Shown here one piece after another: positions 45,621-55,149 of a DNA stretch of 64,000 nt. Numbering within the stretch: position 1 is the stretch's first letter; each line of letters begins with the position of its first letter. The notes under the pieces are model-generated. The model did not search any database. It saw only the letters and a list, made by a program, of their open reading frames with translations, and was not told the DNA's origin. The stretch is from Planctomycetaceae bacterium (GTDB taxonomy: Bacteria; Planctomycetota; UBA1135; GCA-002686595). Location: the NCBI GenBank assembly GCA_011525785.1, contig WYBT01000032.1, forward strand, positions 1-64,000. The letters run 5' to 3'. Position numbers and translations under genes: made by a program.

Positions 45621-48560
45621 ATGCTGACGCTGGCCCGACACGCACTCCGTCCCACGTTGCTTGCCTTGGGCGCCGCCTACCTGCTGGGCGGAGCCGCGCT
45701 GGCTCACCCCAGGGCTCCGATCGCGGCTCTGATCGCGCCGCAGGCCAGCGAAGCGGAACTGCGCGCCGACATCACCTTCGCGCGCGGCCTCGCCAACTGG
45801 AGCTTCGTCGACCTCTCGCAGGAGGTCATCACGCGGCTCGAGCGCGCCAACCCGCCCACCGCGCTGGCCGAAGAGGTCGCGCTGCTCAAGTGCGAGGTGT
45901 ACTTCGCCGCGGCGCGAACGGACGCGAAGAACCGCGAACGCCTGCTCAAGCAAGCGATCGACGCCTACGGCAGTTTCCTCGCGCGCTCGAGCTTCAACGA
46001 GGACAGCAAGGCGCTGGCGGAGGCCGGACTGGTCGAGGCCTCGAGCGCCTACGCCCGCACGCTCGCCGCCCGGCTCGACGACGCGCTCGGCGACGAGAAA
46101 GCCACCCTGCGCGCCGAGATCCAAGAGGTGCTCGCCGCGGCCTCGCGCCGCGCCGGAACGGTGGTCGACGGCTACCTCGCGATCCCGCCCGAGGAGCGCA
46201 GCGCCGAGCAGAAGCGCAAGCTGTTCGAGCTCCTGCTCGCTCAGGGCGAAATGCTGCTCGAATTGGGCAAGGCTGAGGAACTGGGCGACGCCAACTTCAA
46301 CTTCGCGATCCAGAAGTTCGAGCGTCTGTCCGACGAGGCCGGTGAGGGCACGCCCTGGAGCATGCGCGCGATGATCGGCATCGCCGACGTCTACTCCGCG
46401 CAGGGCAAGTGGGACGAGGCCGCGGCCTACTACGAGTTCCCGGTCAACTTCTCGATCCCGATCGACCTCGCCGCTTGGCAGGAGGCCGTCAAGACGAACG
46501 AGATGACCACCGAGGAGAAGCAGGCCCGCTTCCTCTTCGTGCAACTCGGCACGCCGGGGCTGGCCAAGGCGCTCGCGGCGCAGGGCGACAGCCAGGCCGC
46601 GATCCAGTGGTGCTTGCACCTCTACAACACCTGGCGCCGCGAAGGTCTCGACCTCGTGCAGCCGCAGGGCTACCTCGCGCTGCTCGACGTGGCGCGCATG
46701 CTGGTCGACTTCGGCGGCGTGATCGGCGGCAACACAGCCGCGGGTGAAGCGCGCTGGTTCGCGACCGCCGAGGACGCAGCCGCCAACAACATCCCCAAGC
46801 GCTCGCAGCGCTCGGCGCTGGACTTCGCGCTCTCGCTGGCGCAGATCGTCGCCAACGAGAACAAGGGCACCACCCTGCTGGTGCGCGCGCAGCAGGTGAT
46901 CGGTTCGATCATTTCGCGCCCGGGCATCCAGGTCGACCCGACGGTGCTGTTCGACGCGGCGCAGGGCGATTTCAACGCCAGCGAGTTCGAGCCGGCCATC
47001 GCGGCCTTCAAGCGCGTGATCGTCGCCCTCGACGGCGCGGACCAAGCCGCGCGCACGGAACTGATGCCCAAGGTGCTGTGGCACATCGGCCGCAGCTACG
47101 CGCGCCTCGAGCGCCAGCTCGAAGCGGCGATGACCTACGAGCTCGCGCTCGACTCGTGGGCCGGCGGCGACGCCGTGTGGGACGAACAGAACGCCACCGG
47201 CTTCAACAGCGCCGCGACCGCGCTCAAGCGTCAGGCCAAGGGCGACGCACAGGTCGAGGCCCTGGTGCGCAAGTCCGAGGAGATCCTCGCGCGCACCTCC
47301 GGCGGCGCGGCCAACGACATCCTCTTCCGCGCCGGCGAAGCCGCGCTCGAAGCCAAGAAGTACGACGAAGCCCGCACCAAGTACCGCGCGGTCACGGGCG
47401 GCAACTTCCGCGAGAAGGCCATCGTCGCGCTCGGCATCTGCGACTACCGCCAGGGCAAGTTCGACGCGGCGATCCAGGCCTTCGACGACTACCTCACCAA
47501 GTACGTCACCGACGCCAAGAACGCCGAGACGGATCCGACGCGCCTCGCCAAGCGCAAGGAAGCGCGCGCGAGCGCGACGTTCTACTGGGGACTGTCGCTG
47601 TACAAACTGGCCGAGAAGGGTTCAGGCGATTGGCGCGCGGTGGTCAACAAGCTCGGGAAGTACCACGAGGAGTTCCCTGAGCAGACGCGCTTCGCGCCGG
47701 CGGCGCTGTATCAGACGCTGATGGCCTGGGTGAAGATCGGCGACCAGGCGCAGGTGCGCGCGGTGCTGGAGACGATGCTCACCAAGTACCCCGACGACAC
47801 CTACACCGGCAACGCGGCCAAGGAGTCGTATGTGGCGCTGGAGACGCAGCGCAACGCCGAGCAGGACGAGGCCAAGCGCCGGCGCCTGCTGGTGGAGATG
47901 GCTGAAAACCTCCAAACGCTCAACCGCACCTCGCCCAAGCCCTCGTTCGCCAACATGCGGCGCGAGTCGACGCACTGGGTCGAGTTGGGCGAGTGGGCCA
48001 AGGCCGAGGAACTGCTCAAGCGCATCCGCTTGCAGTTCGCCGCGGACGGCAGCGCCGAAGAGATCATGCTCAAGGGCGTGCTGCCCGACCTGGGGCTGGC
48101 GCTGATCCGCCAGTACAAGGTGCAAGAGGCGGCCGAAGTCCTGGCGCCGCTCAACGCCAAGGACGCCAAGTACAAGGCCACCAAGCCCACCGCGACGAAC
48201 TACGCGCGCGCACTGACGGGCTGGGTCGAAATGACGGTCGGCGCCGACGGCAAACTGGGCGCACTCAAGGAAGTGCCCGGCATCGGCGGCGCGGAGAACT
48301 TCGAAACCGCTGCGATCATCATCAACCAGCTCGCCGGCAGCGCGGAGAAGTGGACCACCGACTGGTTCCGCTACAAGCTCGACCAGATCTACACCTTCCA
48401 CCAGTGGAGCAAGCTGGACAGCAAGAAGGCCGAGGTCGCCAAGACCGACATCGGCTTCCTCGCCAACCCGACCAACCTCGGCCCGCAGTTCCGCCACGAT
48501 CAGATGCCCGAGGATCTGCGCCAACTGTTCGTGTGGCTCTTGGCCCAGGTGGGGCGCTGA
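45621..48560 (+). CDS. Large periplasmic TPR protein of the secretin/ExbBD cluster
   Basis: A 979-residue exported protein with signal peptide (LLALGAAYLLGGAALAHP, cleaved after ALA). Almost the whole mature chain is helical repeat: TPR-like units such as AMIGIADVYSAQGKWDEAAA, WHIGRSYARLERQLEAAMTY, KAIVALGICDYRQGKFDAAI and AQVRAVLETMLTKYPDDTYT. The composition (Asn/Lys/Asp) is that of a soluble periplasmic protein, like GltE/Tgl-type or YbgF/BamD-like scaffolds. It lies between the first secretin gene and a second TPR gene (68 bp). A scaffold role linking the inner-membrane ExbBD motor to the secretins is inferred. Confidence 0.82.
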   Translation: MLTLARHALRPTLLALGAAYLLGGAALAHPRAPIAALIAPQASEAELRADITFARGLANWSFVDLSQEVITRLERANPPTALAEEVALLKCEVYFAAARTDAKNRERLLKQAIDAYGSFLARSSFNEDSKALAEAGLVEASSAYARTLAARLDDALGDEKATLRAEIQEVLAAASRRAGTVVDGYLAIPPEERSAEQKRKLFELLLAQGEMLLELGKAEELGDANFNFAIQKFERLSDEAGEGTPWSMRAMIGIADVYSAQGKWDEAAAYYEFPVNFSIPIDLAAWQEAVKTNEMTTEEKQARFLFVQLGTPGLAKALAAQGDSQAAIQWCLHLYNTWRREGLDLVQPQGYLALLDVARMLVDFGGVIGGNTAAGEARWFATAEDAAANNIPKRSQRSALDFALSLAQIVANENKGTTLLVRAQQVIGSIISRPGIQVDPTVLFDAAQGDFNASEFEPAIAAFKRVIVALDGADQAARTELMPKVLWHIGRSYARLERQLEAAMTYELALDSWAGGDAVWDEQNATGFNSAATALKRQAKGDAQVEALVRKSEEILARTSGGAANDILFRAGEAALEAKKYDEARTKYRAVTGGNFREKAIVALGICDYRQGKFDAAIQAFDDYLTKYVTDAKNAETDPTRLAKRKEARASATFYWGLSLYKLAEKGSGDWRAVVNKLGKYHEEFPEQTRFAPAALYQTLMAWVKIGDQAQVRAVLETMLTKYPDDTYTGNAAKESYVALETQRNAEQDEAKRRRLLVEMAENLQTLNRTSPKPSFANMRRESTHWVELGEWAKAEELLKRIRLQFAADGSAEEIMLKGVLPDLGLALIRQYKVQEAAEVLAPLNAKDAKYKATKPTATNYARALTGWVEMTVGADGKLGALKEVPGIGGAENFETAAIIINQLAGSAEKWTTDWFRYKLDQIYTFHQWSKLDSKKAEVAKTDIGFLANPTNLGPQFRHDQMPEDLRQLFVWLLAQVGR

Positions 48561-48587
48561 GCGCGCCGCCGGCCCGCGTCCGCGCAG

Positions 48588-48615
48588 TTGTGAGCCCCAC
48601 GTCCCTCGCTAGAAT
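48588..48615 (+). promoter_or_regulatory. Sigma-70-like promoter before the second TPR gene
   Basis: TTGTGA (48588-48593), a 16-bp spacer and TAGAAT (48610-48615). Predicted initiation about 48622, leaving roughly 7 nt before the ATG: a near-leaderless mRNA. Confidence 0.5.
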
Positions 48616-48628
48616 CGCCGCCCCACGC

Positions 48629-49828
48629 ATGCAGCCCAACCGCTTGGTCGTCTTCGCTCTCGTCGCCGCGTTCGGCGTCGTTGCACCCCGCGCGTCGGCG
48701 CTGCCCTCGCGCGCCGCGTGGCCAGCGATCCAGGAGAAGGCCGCGGTTCTCGACCAGGTCTTCGTGCGCTCCAAGCGCGATCGCTCGGTGGCGCCGGTCG
48801 CGGCGCGCGTCGAGCGCAACGACCTCGAGAAGGTGGTCGTCAGCGCGGGCGGCAAGGAAGTCAACTACGACGGCGCACAAGTGGTGCGCATCAACTTCGG
48901 CGACGCGCCGCAGTCCTTCCGCGACGGGATCTCGTACCTCGAGCGCGGCCTCTACTCGGATGCGGTCGCGCAACTGCGCAGCGCCGCCGGCGATGGTTCC
49001 GCCCGCGCGGTCGTCAAGGCCGTCGCCCAGCTTGAGACCGCCGAAGCACTGCTGCGCTGGGGCGCGAGCGAGCCGGCCCGCTTCGTTGAAGCGGCCACCG
49101 AGGCGCAGGCGTTCCTGAACGCCAACGCCGGGCACCGCGAAACTCCCCGCGCTCGCGCGCTGCTCGGCCGCGCTCAATGGTTGTCGGGCAAGCCTGCTGA
49201 GGCGGGCGCGACCCTCAAGGCGTTGTGGGCCGAACTCAAGGGTGCCGAGGCGACCGCGGGCTACGACGTGGCCGACTGCCTGCGCGCCGGGATCCACGCT
49301 GCGCGCGCGCTCGCGGACGCCAAGGACACGCTCGGCGCGCGAGAGATCTACACCTCGCTCGAGTCCCAGGCGGGGCCGCTCGCTGCGGGCGCCGCCGCTG
49401 ACGACCCGCTCAAGTCGGTCTACCAGAACATCGCCGACGAGGCGTCGCTCGGGGCCGGGTTCGTCGACCTCGCGGGAGGCCAGGCCAAGCAAGCGCTGAC
49501 GTTCTTCCAGAACAAGGTCAACGCGCTCAACGCCGAGTCGTCCCACGCGCTGCGCTTCGGCGCGCGCCTGGGGCTGGGCGAGGCGCTGTTCGCTGAAGGT
49601 CGGTTGCGCGACGCCTGGCTGCACCTGGCTCGGGCGGCGGCGCACGATCCCCAGGACGCCGATCGCGCTGCGCGCGCGCTGGTCAAGCTGGCGGAGTGCT
49701 ACAGCAAGCTCGAAGACGGCGACGCGCGGCTCCAGGCCTGTAGTCGCGTCAAGGCCGTGCTGAGCACCGCGGGCGGCACTCCGGCCGCCGTGCGCGCACG
49801 ACAGCTGCAGAAGGAACTCGGCTGCTGA
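48629..49828 (+). CDS. Second periplasmic TPR protein of the secretin/ExbBD cluster
   Basis: A 399-residue exported protein (signal ending PRASA). The N-terminal domain is beta-rich (LEKVVVSAGGKEVNYDGAQV, VRINFGDAP), followed by TPR repeats: SFRDGISYLERGLYSDAVAQ, RARALLGRAQWLSGKPAEAG, RLGLGEALFAEGRLRDAWLH and RALVKLAECYSKLEDGDARL. The start ATG precedes the signal and follows a good promoter. It sits immediately before exbB (250 bp) and probably serves the same machine. No catalytic motif seen. Confidence 0.8.
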   Translation: MQPNRLVVFALVAAFGVVAPRASALPSRAAWPAIQEKAAVLDQVFVRSKRDRSVAPVAARVERNDLEKVVVSAGGKEVNYDGAQVVRINFGDAPQSFRDGISYLERGLYSDAVAQLRSAAGDGSARAVVKAVAQLETAEALLRWGASEPARFVEAATEAQAFLNANAGHRETPRARALLGRAQWLSGKPAEAGATLKALWAELKGAEATAGYDVADCLRAGIHAARALADAKDTLGAREIYTSLESQAGPLAAGAAADDPLKSVYQNIADEASLGAGFVDLAGGQAKQALTFFQNKVNALNAESSHALRFGARLGLGEALFAEGRLRDAWLHLARAAAHDPQDADRAARALVKLAECYSKLEDGDARLQACSRVKAVLSTAGGTPAAVRARQLQKELGC

Positions 49829-49986
49829 GCCCTCGCGGCGGTCGCCACCCCCACTGTGCCGACGCCGTTCCGGCCACCGGGCCCGTCGCCATGCCCGAGT
49901 TCGCCCCACAGACGCCGTCTACCCTGACCAAGCCAAGCCCACTGATAGTCCCCGGCCGCAGCGAGCCGGAGCGCTCCGCGCACTGA

Positions 49987-50012
49987 CCCGCTGCACCGCC
50001 CCGCTGCACCGC
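49987..50012. repeat. 13-bp tandem duplication upstream of exbB
   Basis: CCCGCTGCACCGC is repeated directly (49987-49999 and 50000-50012), followed by a pyrimidine-rich tract (CCCCCCTCTCTCTC) and an AGGAG Shine-Dalgarno at 50064. Probably part of the exbB leader. Confidence 0.8.
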
Positions 50013-50078
50013 CCCGCCCCATCCAAGGGTCCCACCCCCCTCTCTCTCATCTCTCACCCCACCAGGAGTCCCCGGGAT

Positions 50079-50837
50079 ATGTTCGCCAAGGTCTGTTCGC
50101 GAGCGCTGCAGCTCGCCCGTCGCGCCGCTCCGGCGCTGGCCGCCGCCATCGTGTTCGCCGCCTTCAGCGCCGCCCCGGCGCTGGCCCAGGATCCCGCGGC
50201 CGCGCCGGCCGCCGAGGAGAGCTCGCTCTCGATCGGCGAGCTGATCGTCCTGTCGGGCTTCATCGGCTGGATGATCATCGCGCTGTCGGTTGTGACCCTC
50301 GCGCTGGTCATCGAGGCCTACGTCACGCTCTCACGCGACAAGCTGGCCCCGCCGGCCCTGATCGACGAGATCACCAGCCTGTTCGACGAAGGCCAATACC
50401 AGGAGGCCATGGAGCTGTGCGAGAACGAGCCCACGTTCTTCACGCGCGTGGTCGCCGCCGGCATCTCGAAGATCGGCCACCCCTTCGAAGTGATCCAGAC
50501 CGCGATCGCCGAGATGGGCGACGAGGAAGCTATCCGCCTGCACCAGAAGATCGGTTGGATCTCGGTGCTCGCAGCGGTGTCGCCGATGCTCGGCCTGTTC
50601 GGCACGGTGCAGGGAATGATCGCCTCCTTCCACGTGATCGCGAACACCGCCAACCCCACGCCGGCGCAGCTCGCGTCGGGTATCTACGTGGCGCTCTTGA
50701 CGACCTTCGAAGGTCTGATGATCGCGATTCCCGCCACCGCGGCCTTCGCGTACCTGCGCAACCGCTTGGTGCGCAACATCATCGAAGTCGGCGCGATCGT
50801 CGAAGACCTGTTCGAGCGCTTCCGCACTCAGAGCTGA
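50079..50837 (+). CDS. exbB: MotA/TolQ/ExbB-family proton channel protein with signal peptide
   Basis: This 252-residue protein begins with a cleavable signal (ALAAAIVFAAFSAAPALAQ). Three membrane helices typical of the ExbB/TolQ family follow: LIVLSGFIGWMIIALSVVTL (about 53-75), IGWISVLAAVSPMLGLFGTV (about 155-180) and IYVALLTTFEGLMIAIPATA (about 200-225). The conserved GLFGTVQGMI and TTFEGLMIAIPA motifs line the channel. A cytoplasmic loop lies between helices 1 and 2. RBS AGGAG is 10 nt before the ATG. With the two ExbD genes downstream it forms the inner-membrane motor that harvests proton motive force. There is no TonB or Tol-Pal gene nearby. Confidence 0.92.
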   Translation: MFAKVCSRALQLARRAAPALAAAIVFAAFSAAPALAQDPAAAPAAEESSLSIGELIVLSGFIGWMIIALSVVTLALVIEAYVTLSRDKLAPPALIDEITSLFDEGQYQEAMELCENEPTFFTRVVAAGISKIGHPFEVIQTAIAEMGDEEAIRLHQKIGWISVLAAVSPMLGLFGTVQGMIASFHVIANTANPTPAQLASGIYVALLTTFEGLMIAIPATAAFAYLRNRLVRNIIEVGAIVEDLFERFRTQS

Positions 50838-51049
50838 GTCGCTAGCGGCCCTTGTCCTGCCGCCGCGCGGCGCCGAGTCGGCGCGCGGCAGCACTGCTCG
50901 CCTCCCGATACGAGCGAGAAACTGCCGCGGGGCGCACGGATAGTGCGGAGCGCCCCGCAAGTCGCCCGCGATCGGCGGCGAGGCCTGGTGATTCCACCGG
51001 CCCGCCGCGCGCAGCGAGACTTCCTGCTTACCGACTGGAGAACGCCGCC

Positions 51050-51556
51050 GTGAAGTTGACCAAGACCGACCCGGGTGGGGACATCCTGATGGACATGACG
51101 CCGATGATCGACGTCACGTTCCAGCTCATCATCTTCTTCATGTTGCTGATGGACATGAGCACCAAGGACCTCGAGGACCTGGTGCTGCCCAAGGCGGAGA
51201 CCGCCACGCCCGACAAGCCCAATCCCAAGGATCAGCGGGCGGTGATCAACATCACGTCGGACGGCCGCATCCTGGTCAAGCGCGACCCGCTCTACGACCC
51301 CAACAACGACGACGGCTACGAGAAGGTCAAGAAGTTCCTCTCGGAGAAGGCGCGCCTGATGCCCAAGGCGCGCACGGACCCGGCGAACCCCAACTCGCCG
51401 ATCGCTCCCGACAAGCCCGTGCTGATCCGCGCCGACCAGGCGACGCCGTTCAAGCACATTCAGAAGGTCATGGAGCTGTGCGGCCTCCAGGGCATCCAGA
51501 TCTGGAAGATCGAGCTCGCCGCCGCGGAAGTGAAGAAGGAAGAAGCCGGAGGCTGA
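51050..51556 (+). CDS. exbD: ExbD/TolR-family protein (first copy)
   Basis: A 168-residue protein: short cytoplasmic tail, a single membrane helix (MTPMIDVTFQLIIFFMLLMD) bearing the invariant Asp21 that carries protons in ExbD, and a periplasmic domain (GRILVKRDPLY, DKPVLIRADQATPFKHIQKV). GTG start 51050; no closer ATG fits the helix. 212 bp after exbB. The periplasmic part is larger than usual, with an insertion rich in Pro/Asp/Asn (ARTDPANPNSPIAPDK). Confidence 0.9.
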   Translation: MKLTKTDPGGDILMDMTPMIDVTFQLIIFFMLLMDMSTKDLEDLVLPKAETATPDKPNPKDQRAVINITSDGRILVKRDPLYDPNNDDGYEKVKKFLSEKARLMPKARTDPANPNSPIAPDKPVLIRADQATPFKHIQKVMELCGLQGIQIWKIELAAAEVKKEEAGG

Positions 51557-51562
51557 TGCACC

Positions 51563-52081
51563 ATGGGCCGCAAATCACAAGCGCCGAGCGTTCCCGAAGA
51601 GATGAAGGGCGACATGACGCCGATGATCGACGTCGTGTTCCAGCTGCTGATCTTCTTCATGCTCACGATCAAGTTCAAAACGCTCGAGGGCAAGCTGGCC
51701 GCTTACCTGCCCAAGGATGTGGGCGTGAACACCTCCCCGGCCGAGCCGAAGGAGAAGGTCGAGATCAAGCTCAAGGTCGAGAAGGAAGGGGCCAAGCTCC
51801 ACCCGCGCGACGACGAGCCCTGGTCGGGCACCGGGCCGTTCCGCTACGGCCCCGACCGCATCGTGAAGTACTCGATCGGCCCCAAGTCGACCACCCGGCT
51901 CGAGGAAGCGGCGCAGCGTCTCAAGGAGCTGTACAAGGCCGACCCGACCCAGCCCGCGACCATCGACCCGTACCCGGGCACGGTCTACGCGGACGTCGTG
52001 CTGATCCTCGACGAGGCCATCAAGGTCGGCTACACGGACATCTCGTTCGTGGGCGACCGTTCCGGCCAGACAAAGAAGTAG
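51563..52081 (+). CDS. exbD: ExbD/TolR-family protein (second copy)
   Basis: A 172-residue ExbD-like protein with helix MTPMIDVVFQLLIFFMLTIK (Asp23 the proton carrier) and a periplasmic domain ending EAIKVGYTDISFVGDRSG. The ATG follows the first ExbD stop by 6 bp, with GGAGG 10 nt upstream, so both are co-translated. Two unequal ExbD copies may form a heterodimer in the ExbB pentamer. Confidence 0.9.
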   Translation: MGRKSQAPSVPEEMKGDMTPMIDVVFQLLIFFMLTIKFKTLEGKLAAYLPKDVGVNTSPAEPKEKVEIKLKVEKEGAKLHPRDDEPWSGTGPFRYGPDRIVKYSIGPKSTTRLEEAAQRLKELYKADPTQPATIDPYPGTVYADVVLILDEAIKVGYTDISFVGDRSGQTKK

Positions 52082-52494
52082 CGCTCGTGCGATCGAGCCC
52101 GCGCCACGCATCCGCGCGCTCGCGCGCGAGCGGAATCGCGCTGCGGGCCTTCACTGCGCCCACTCCGACGCCGGCGCTCCGACGCGCGCGAATCAGCGCG
52201 TCGCGCAGCTCGCACGGATCGACGCTCGAGCTTTCCAAAATCTGACGCCAAAGCTATCTTCCGCACCCCCCACAGCCCGGACTTCATCCGCACTCCGTCG
52301 CGCGCGCCGCGCGCGCTCGCAGCGCTGACCGCAGGCCCGAGCTGAGTCTCCTCTCTCTCCTGTCGTTCCTCCCCCGCCGGTTTCCGGGTCAACGCCCGGC
52401 TCACTGCGCGCGGCGCCCGCCCACCAGCGGCGGCCCGAGCGCAAACCGCAGTACGGGTCCCCATTCCCTCTCTCTCGAGTCGAAACGTCCCGCG
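52082..52494. other. 413-bp intergenic region before the second secretin gene
   Basis: No gene recognised. It holds a candidate promoter (52232-52260), a CGCTCGCGCGCGAGCG-type palindrome near 52120 and CTCTCTC tracts near 52350 and 52470. Confidence 0.5.
52232..52260 (+). promoter_or_regulatory. Putative promoter for the second secretin gene
   Basis: TTTCCA (52232-52237), 17-bp spacer, TATCTT (52255-52260) in a locally A+T-richer patch, giving a leader of about 230 nt. Each hexamer matches at 4 of 6. Confidence 0.35.
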
Positions 52495-55119
52495 ATGAAC
52501 AAGGTCGGTCCCGCCCTTCCGTTCACGGTGCTTCTGTCGGCGGCCTGCGCGACGACACCTCACTACGACCTGGCATCCGCCGAGACCGCGGCCGACCCGA
52601 GCGCTGCGCAGCCCGCAGCGGCCGCCGGCCAGCCCGGCGCCGATCCTGCTGCTAGCGCGGAGCCGCAGCAGGGCGGCGACTTGGCTCAGGAGCGCCAACT
52701 CCTGGAGCTCAAGAAGCAGAAGGAGGCGCTGATCCTCGAGCGCCGCCTCGCCAATGCGCGCTCGATGATGGCCGCAGTGCGCTACCCCGAGGCCGAGCAA
52801 GAACTGCTGGGCGCGCTCGAGATCGACCCGACCAACCTCGAGGCCAAGAAGCTGCTCAACGAGGTCACGGTGCTGATGGGCAAGTCGGCCGTCGGCGCGA
52901 CGGTGCAGGACATGCAGGAGCGCCAGATGGTGCGCGTCCAGCAGATGCAGGCCGCGGCGCGCGACAGCTTCGAGTCCGGGCGCAAGCACTTGGCGCGCGG
53001 TGACTACGGCCGCGCCATCGCCGACCTGTCGGTTGCGCGCAACCACGTGCGCTGGGCGCCGTACTCGATCGACTGGCAAGGTCTCGACAAGCAGATCGAA
53101 GACCTGTTCGAGAAGGCCACCAAGGACCGCGTCGCCGCCGAGCAGGCCGCGCGCGACCAGGAACGCGCCCAGACGGTCGAAGCACTGCGCACGCAGGAGC
53201 AGGCCGAGGCCGCACGCCGCGACGCGATCTTGAACAACATGATCGGACTCGCCATCGAAGCCTTCGACAAGGGCGAGTACGAAGACGCGATCGACTACTG
53301 CGACCAGGCCCTGCAGGTCGACCCGCGCAACGAGCGCGCAACCGAAGTTCGCGACACGGCCTTCCGCATCGGCCGCGAACGGCTGCGCTCGGACTACATC
53401 CTCGCCAAGCGCGAGCAGTTCAAGCGCTGGGGCGAGCAGCTCGAGGCCGCGCGCATCCCCGAGACCGAGATCTACACGCTGCCCGATCCGGACTTCTGGG
53501 CCGACATCACCGAGCGCCGCGCCAACCGTCGCGGGCTGACCACCACCAGCAGCCAGTCGGACGCCGACCGCGAGTTGCGCCAGCAACTGACCTCGACGCG
53601 CATCCCCGGCCTGACGGTCGCCGACGAAGAGAGCCTCTCGGCGGTGATCGACATCCTGCGCACCTTCACCGGGCTGCCGCTGGTGGTCGACCCGGCCGCC
53701 GAGACCGCGGCCTCGGACGCCGGCAAGGTGTTCCAGTTCAACATGACCACCTCGCTGGCGGTCGACCAGGCGCTCAACATCATCTGCCGCGCCGCAGGCG
53801 ATGACGTGACCTGGACCGTGCGCCACGACGCGGTGCTCGTGACCACCAAGGTCAAGGCGCGCGCCAAGCCGACGATCCACAACCACGACGTCAACGACCT
53901 GGTGTTCGGCCTGACGGACTTCCTCGGGCCGCGCATCGACCGCCTGCGCCTGCTCTCCGAGATGGAAGACGACGACGGCGGCGGCCCCTTCGGCGGCATC
54001 GGCGAGAAGTCCAAGCCCATCGACACCGCTTCGCTCTCCACGCTGATCCAGGAGAACGTCGAGGTCGGCTCGTGGGAGGAAGAGGGCGTCTCGATCTCCG
54101 AGGGCGAGGGCTTCATCGTCATCGTCCACACCCCCGAGGTGCAGGAGAAGGTCAAGAAGTTCCTCAACGACCTGCGCCGCTTCCAGAGCTCGCTGGTCAC
54201 GATCGAATCGAAGTTCATGACCGTGGCGTCGAACTGGATCCAGGAGATCGGTGTCGACTTCCGCGGCCTGGACAACCCGATCGCTCCGTTCAAGGACCTC
54301 GACGATGTCACCAACGGCCTCGACGACAACGCTTCGCGCGGCCTGGACAACGGCGGCCTGGGCGCGGCCTCGGGCGTGCCCTCCTCGGGTCTGTTCTACA
54401 ACGACGGCGGCGACGGCCAGATCGGCGGCCGCACGGAGAACTTCTTCAACCGTCCGCTGGGCAGCGCGCTGTCCACCGTGGGCGGCATCACGACGCAGCT
54501 GACCTTCCTGAACGACCTGGAAGTGTCGATGATCCTGCGCGCGGTCGAGAAGAACGTCGACTACCAGCTGGTCAACAGCCAGGTGCTCTCGGTGCACAAC
54601 ACCCAGCGCGCCTACGTGGCGGTCATCAACCAGCGCGCCTACATCCAGGACTTCGACGTCGAAGTGGCGCAGTTCGAGAAGATCGCCGACCCGCAGGTCA
54701 ACGTGCTCCACGAAGGTGTGGTGCTCGACGTGCGCCCGACGATCCACCACAACCGCAAGTACCTGACGCTGGAGATCCAGCCGACGGTGGCCAAGGTCGT
54801 GGCGCTGCGTCCGTTCGCCACCACGCTGGGCGGCAACACGCTGCCGGTCGAGTTCGAACTGCCCGAACTGGAAGTCCAGAGCGTGTTCACCAGCGCGATC
54901 ATCCCCGACGGCGGATCGATCCTGCTGGGCGGTCTCTCGAACATCCGCAACATCGAGCGCCGCGCCGAAGTGCCCTGGCTCGCTAAGCTGCCGCTGGTCG
55001 GCTTCCTCTTGAAGCAAGAGGGCTACAACGACGAGAACAAGACGCTGATGATCCTGATCCGCGCGCACATCACCGACGTGCGCGAGGAGATCACCAAGCT
55101 CGAGTCGCGCCTGCGCTGA
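52495..55119 (+). CDS. Secretin-like outer-membrane lipoprotein with TPR N-terminus (paralogue 2)
   Basis: This 874-residue lipoprotein (signal ending LLSAAC, Cys18) has an Ala/Pro linker. TPR/coiled-coil sequence follows to about residue 300 (IGLAIEAFDKGEYEDAIDYC). An STN-like domain lies at about 368-452 (LTVADEESLSAVIDILRTFT). The secretin core comprises LVNSQVLSVHNTQRAYVAVI, LPELEVQSVFTSAIIPDGGS, ILLGGLSN, VPWLAKLPLVGFLLKQEGYN and LMILIRAHIT. A Gly/Asn/Asp-rich insert near 600-640 parallels one in paralogue 1. Same architecture as 42582-45251 but diverged, consistent with an old duplication; the pair may form hetero-oligomeric rings. Last gene of the ExbBD cluster; terminator at 55150. 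Confidence 0.87.
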   Translation: MNKVGPALPFTVLLSAACATTPHYDLASAETAADPSAAQPAAAAGQPGADPAASAEPQQGGDLAQERQLLELKKQKEALILERRLANARSMMAAVRYPEAEQELLGALEIDPTNLEAKKLLNEVTVLMGKSAVGATVQDMQERQMVRVQQMQAAARDSFESGRKHLARGDYGRAIADLSVARNHVRWAPYSIDWQGLDKQIEDLFEKATKDRVAAEQAARDQERAQTVEALRTQEQAEAARRDAILNNMIGLAIEAFDKGEYEDAIDYCDQALQVDPRNERATEVRDTAFRIGRERLRSDYILAKREQFKRWGEQLEAARIPETEIYTLPDPDFWADITERRANRRGLTTTSSQSDADRELRQQLTSTRIPGLTVADEESLSAVIDILRTFTGLPLVVDPAAETAASDAGKVFQFNMTTSLAVDQALNIICRAAGDDVTWTVRHDAVLVTTKVKARAKPTIHNHDVNDLVFGLTDFLGPRIDRLRLLSEMEDDDGGGPFGGIGEKSKPIDTASLSTLIQENVEVGSWEEEGVSISEGEGFIVIVHTPEVQEKVKKFLNDLRRFQSSLVTIESKFMTVASNWIQEIGVDFRGLDNPIAPFKDLDDVTNGLDDNASRGLDNGGLGAASGVPSSGLFYNDGGDGQIGGRTENFFNRPLGSALSTVGGITTQLTFLNDLEVSMILRAVEKNVDYQLVNSQVLSVHNTQRAYVAVINQRAYIQDFDVEVAQFEKIADPQVNVLHEGVVLDVRPTIHHNRKYLTLEIQPTVAKVVALRPFATTLGGNTLPVEFELPELEVQSVFTSAIIPDGGSILLGGLSNIRNIERRAEVPWLAKLPLVGFLLKQEGYNDENKTLMILIRAHITDVREEITKLESRLR

Positions 55120-55149
55120 GCGTTCGCGCTCCCGACGGCCTCGCCTTCC

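Noticed and set aside
49987..50012. CRISPR-like or larger tandem array upstream of exbB
   Set aside because: Only two adjacent 13-bp copies with no spacers; a simple duplication.
42582..55119. Type II or type III secretion system, or type IV pilus locus
   Set aside because: No GspE/PilB-type ATPase, GspF/PilC platform protein or pseudopilin is present; motor genes are ExbB/ExbD instead.
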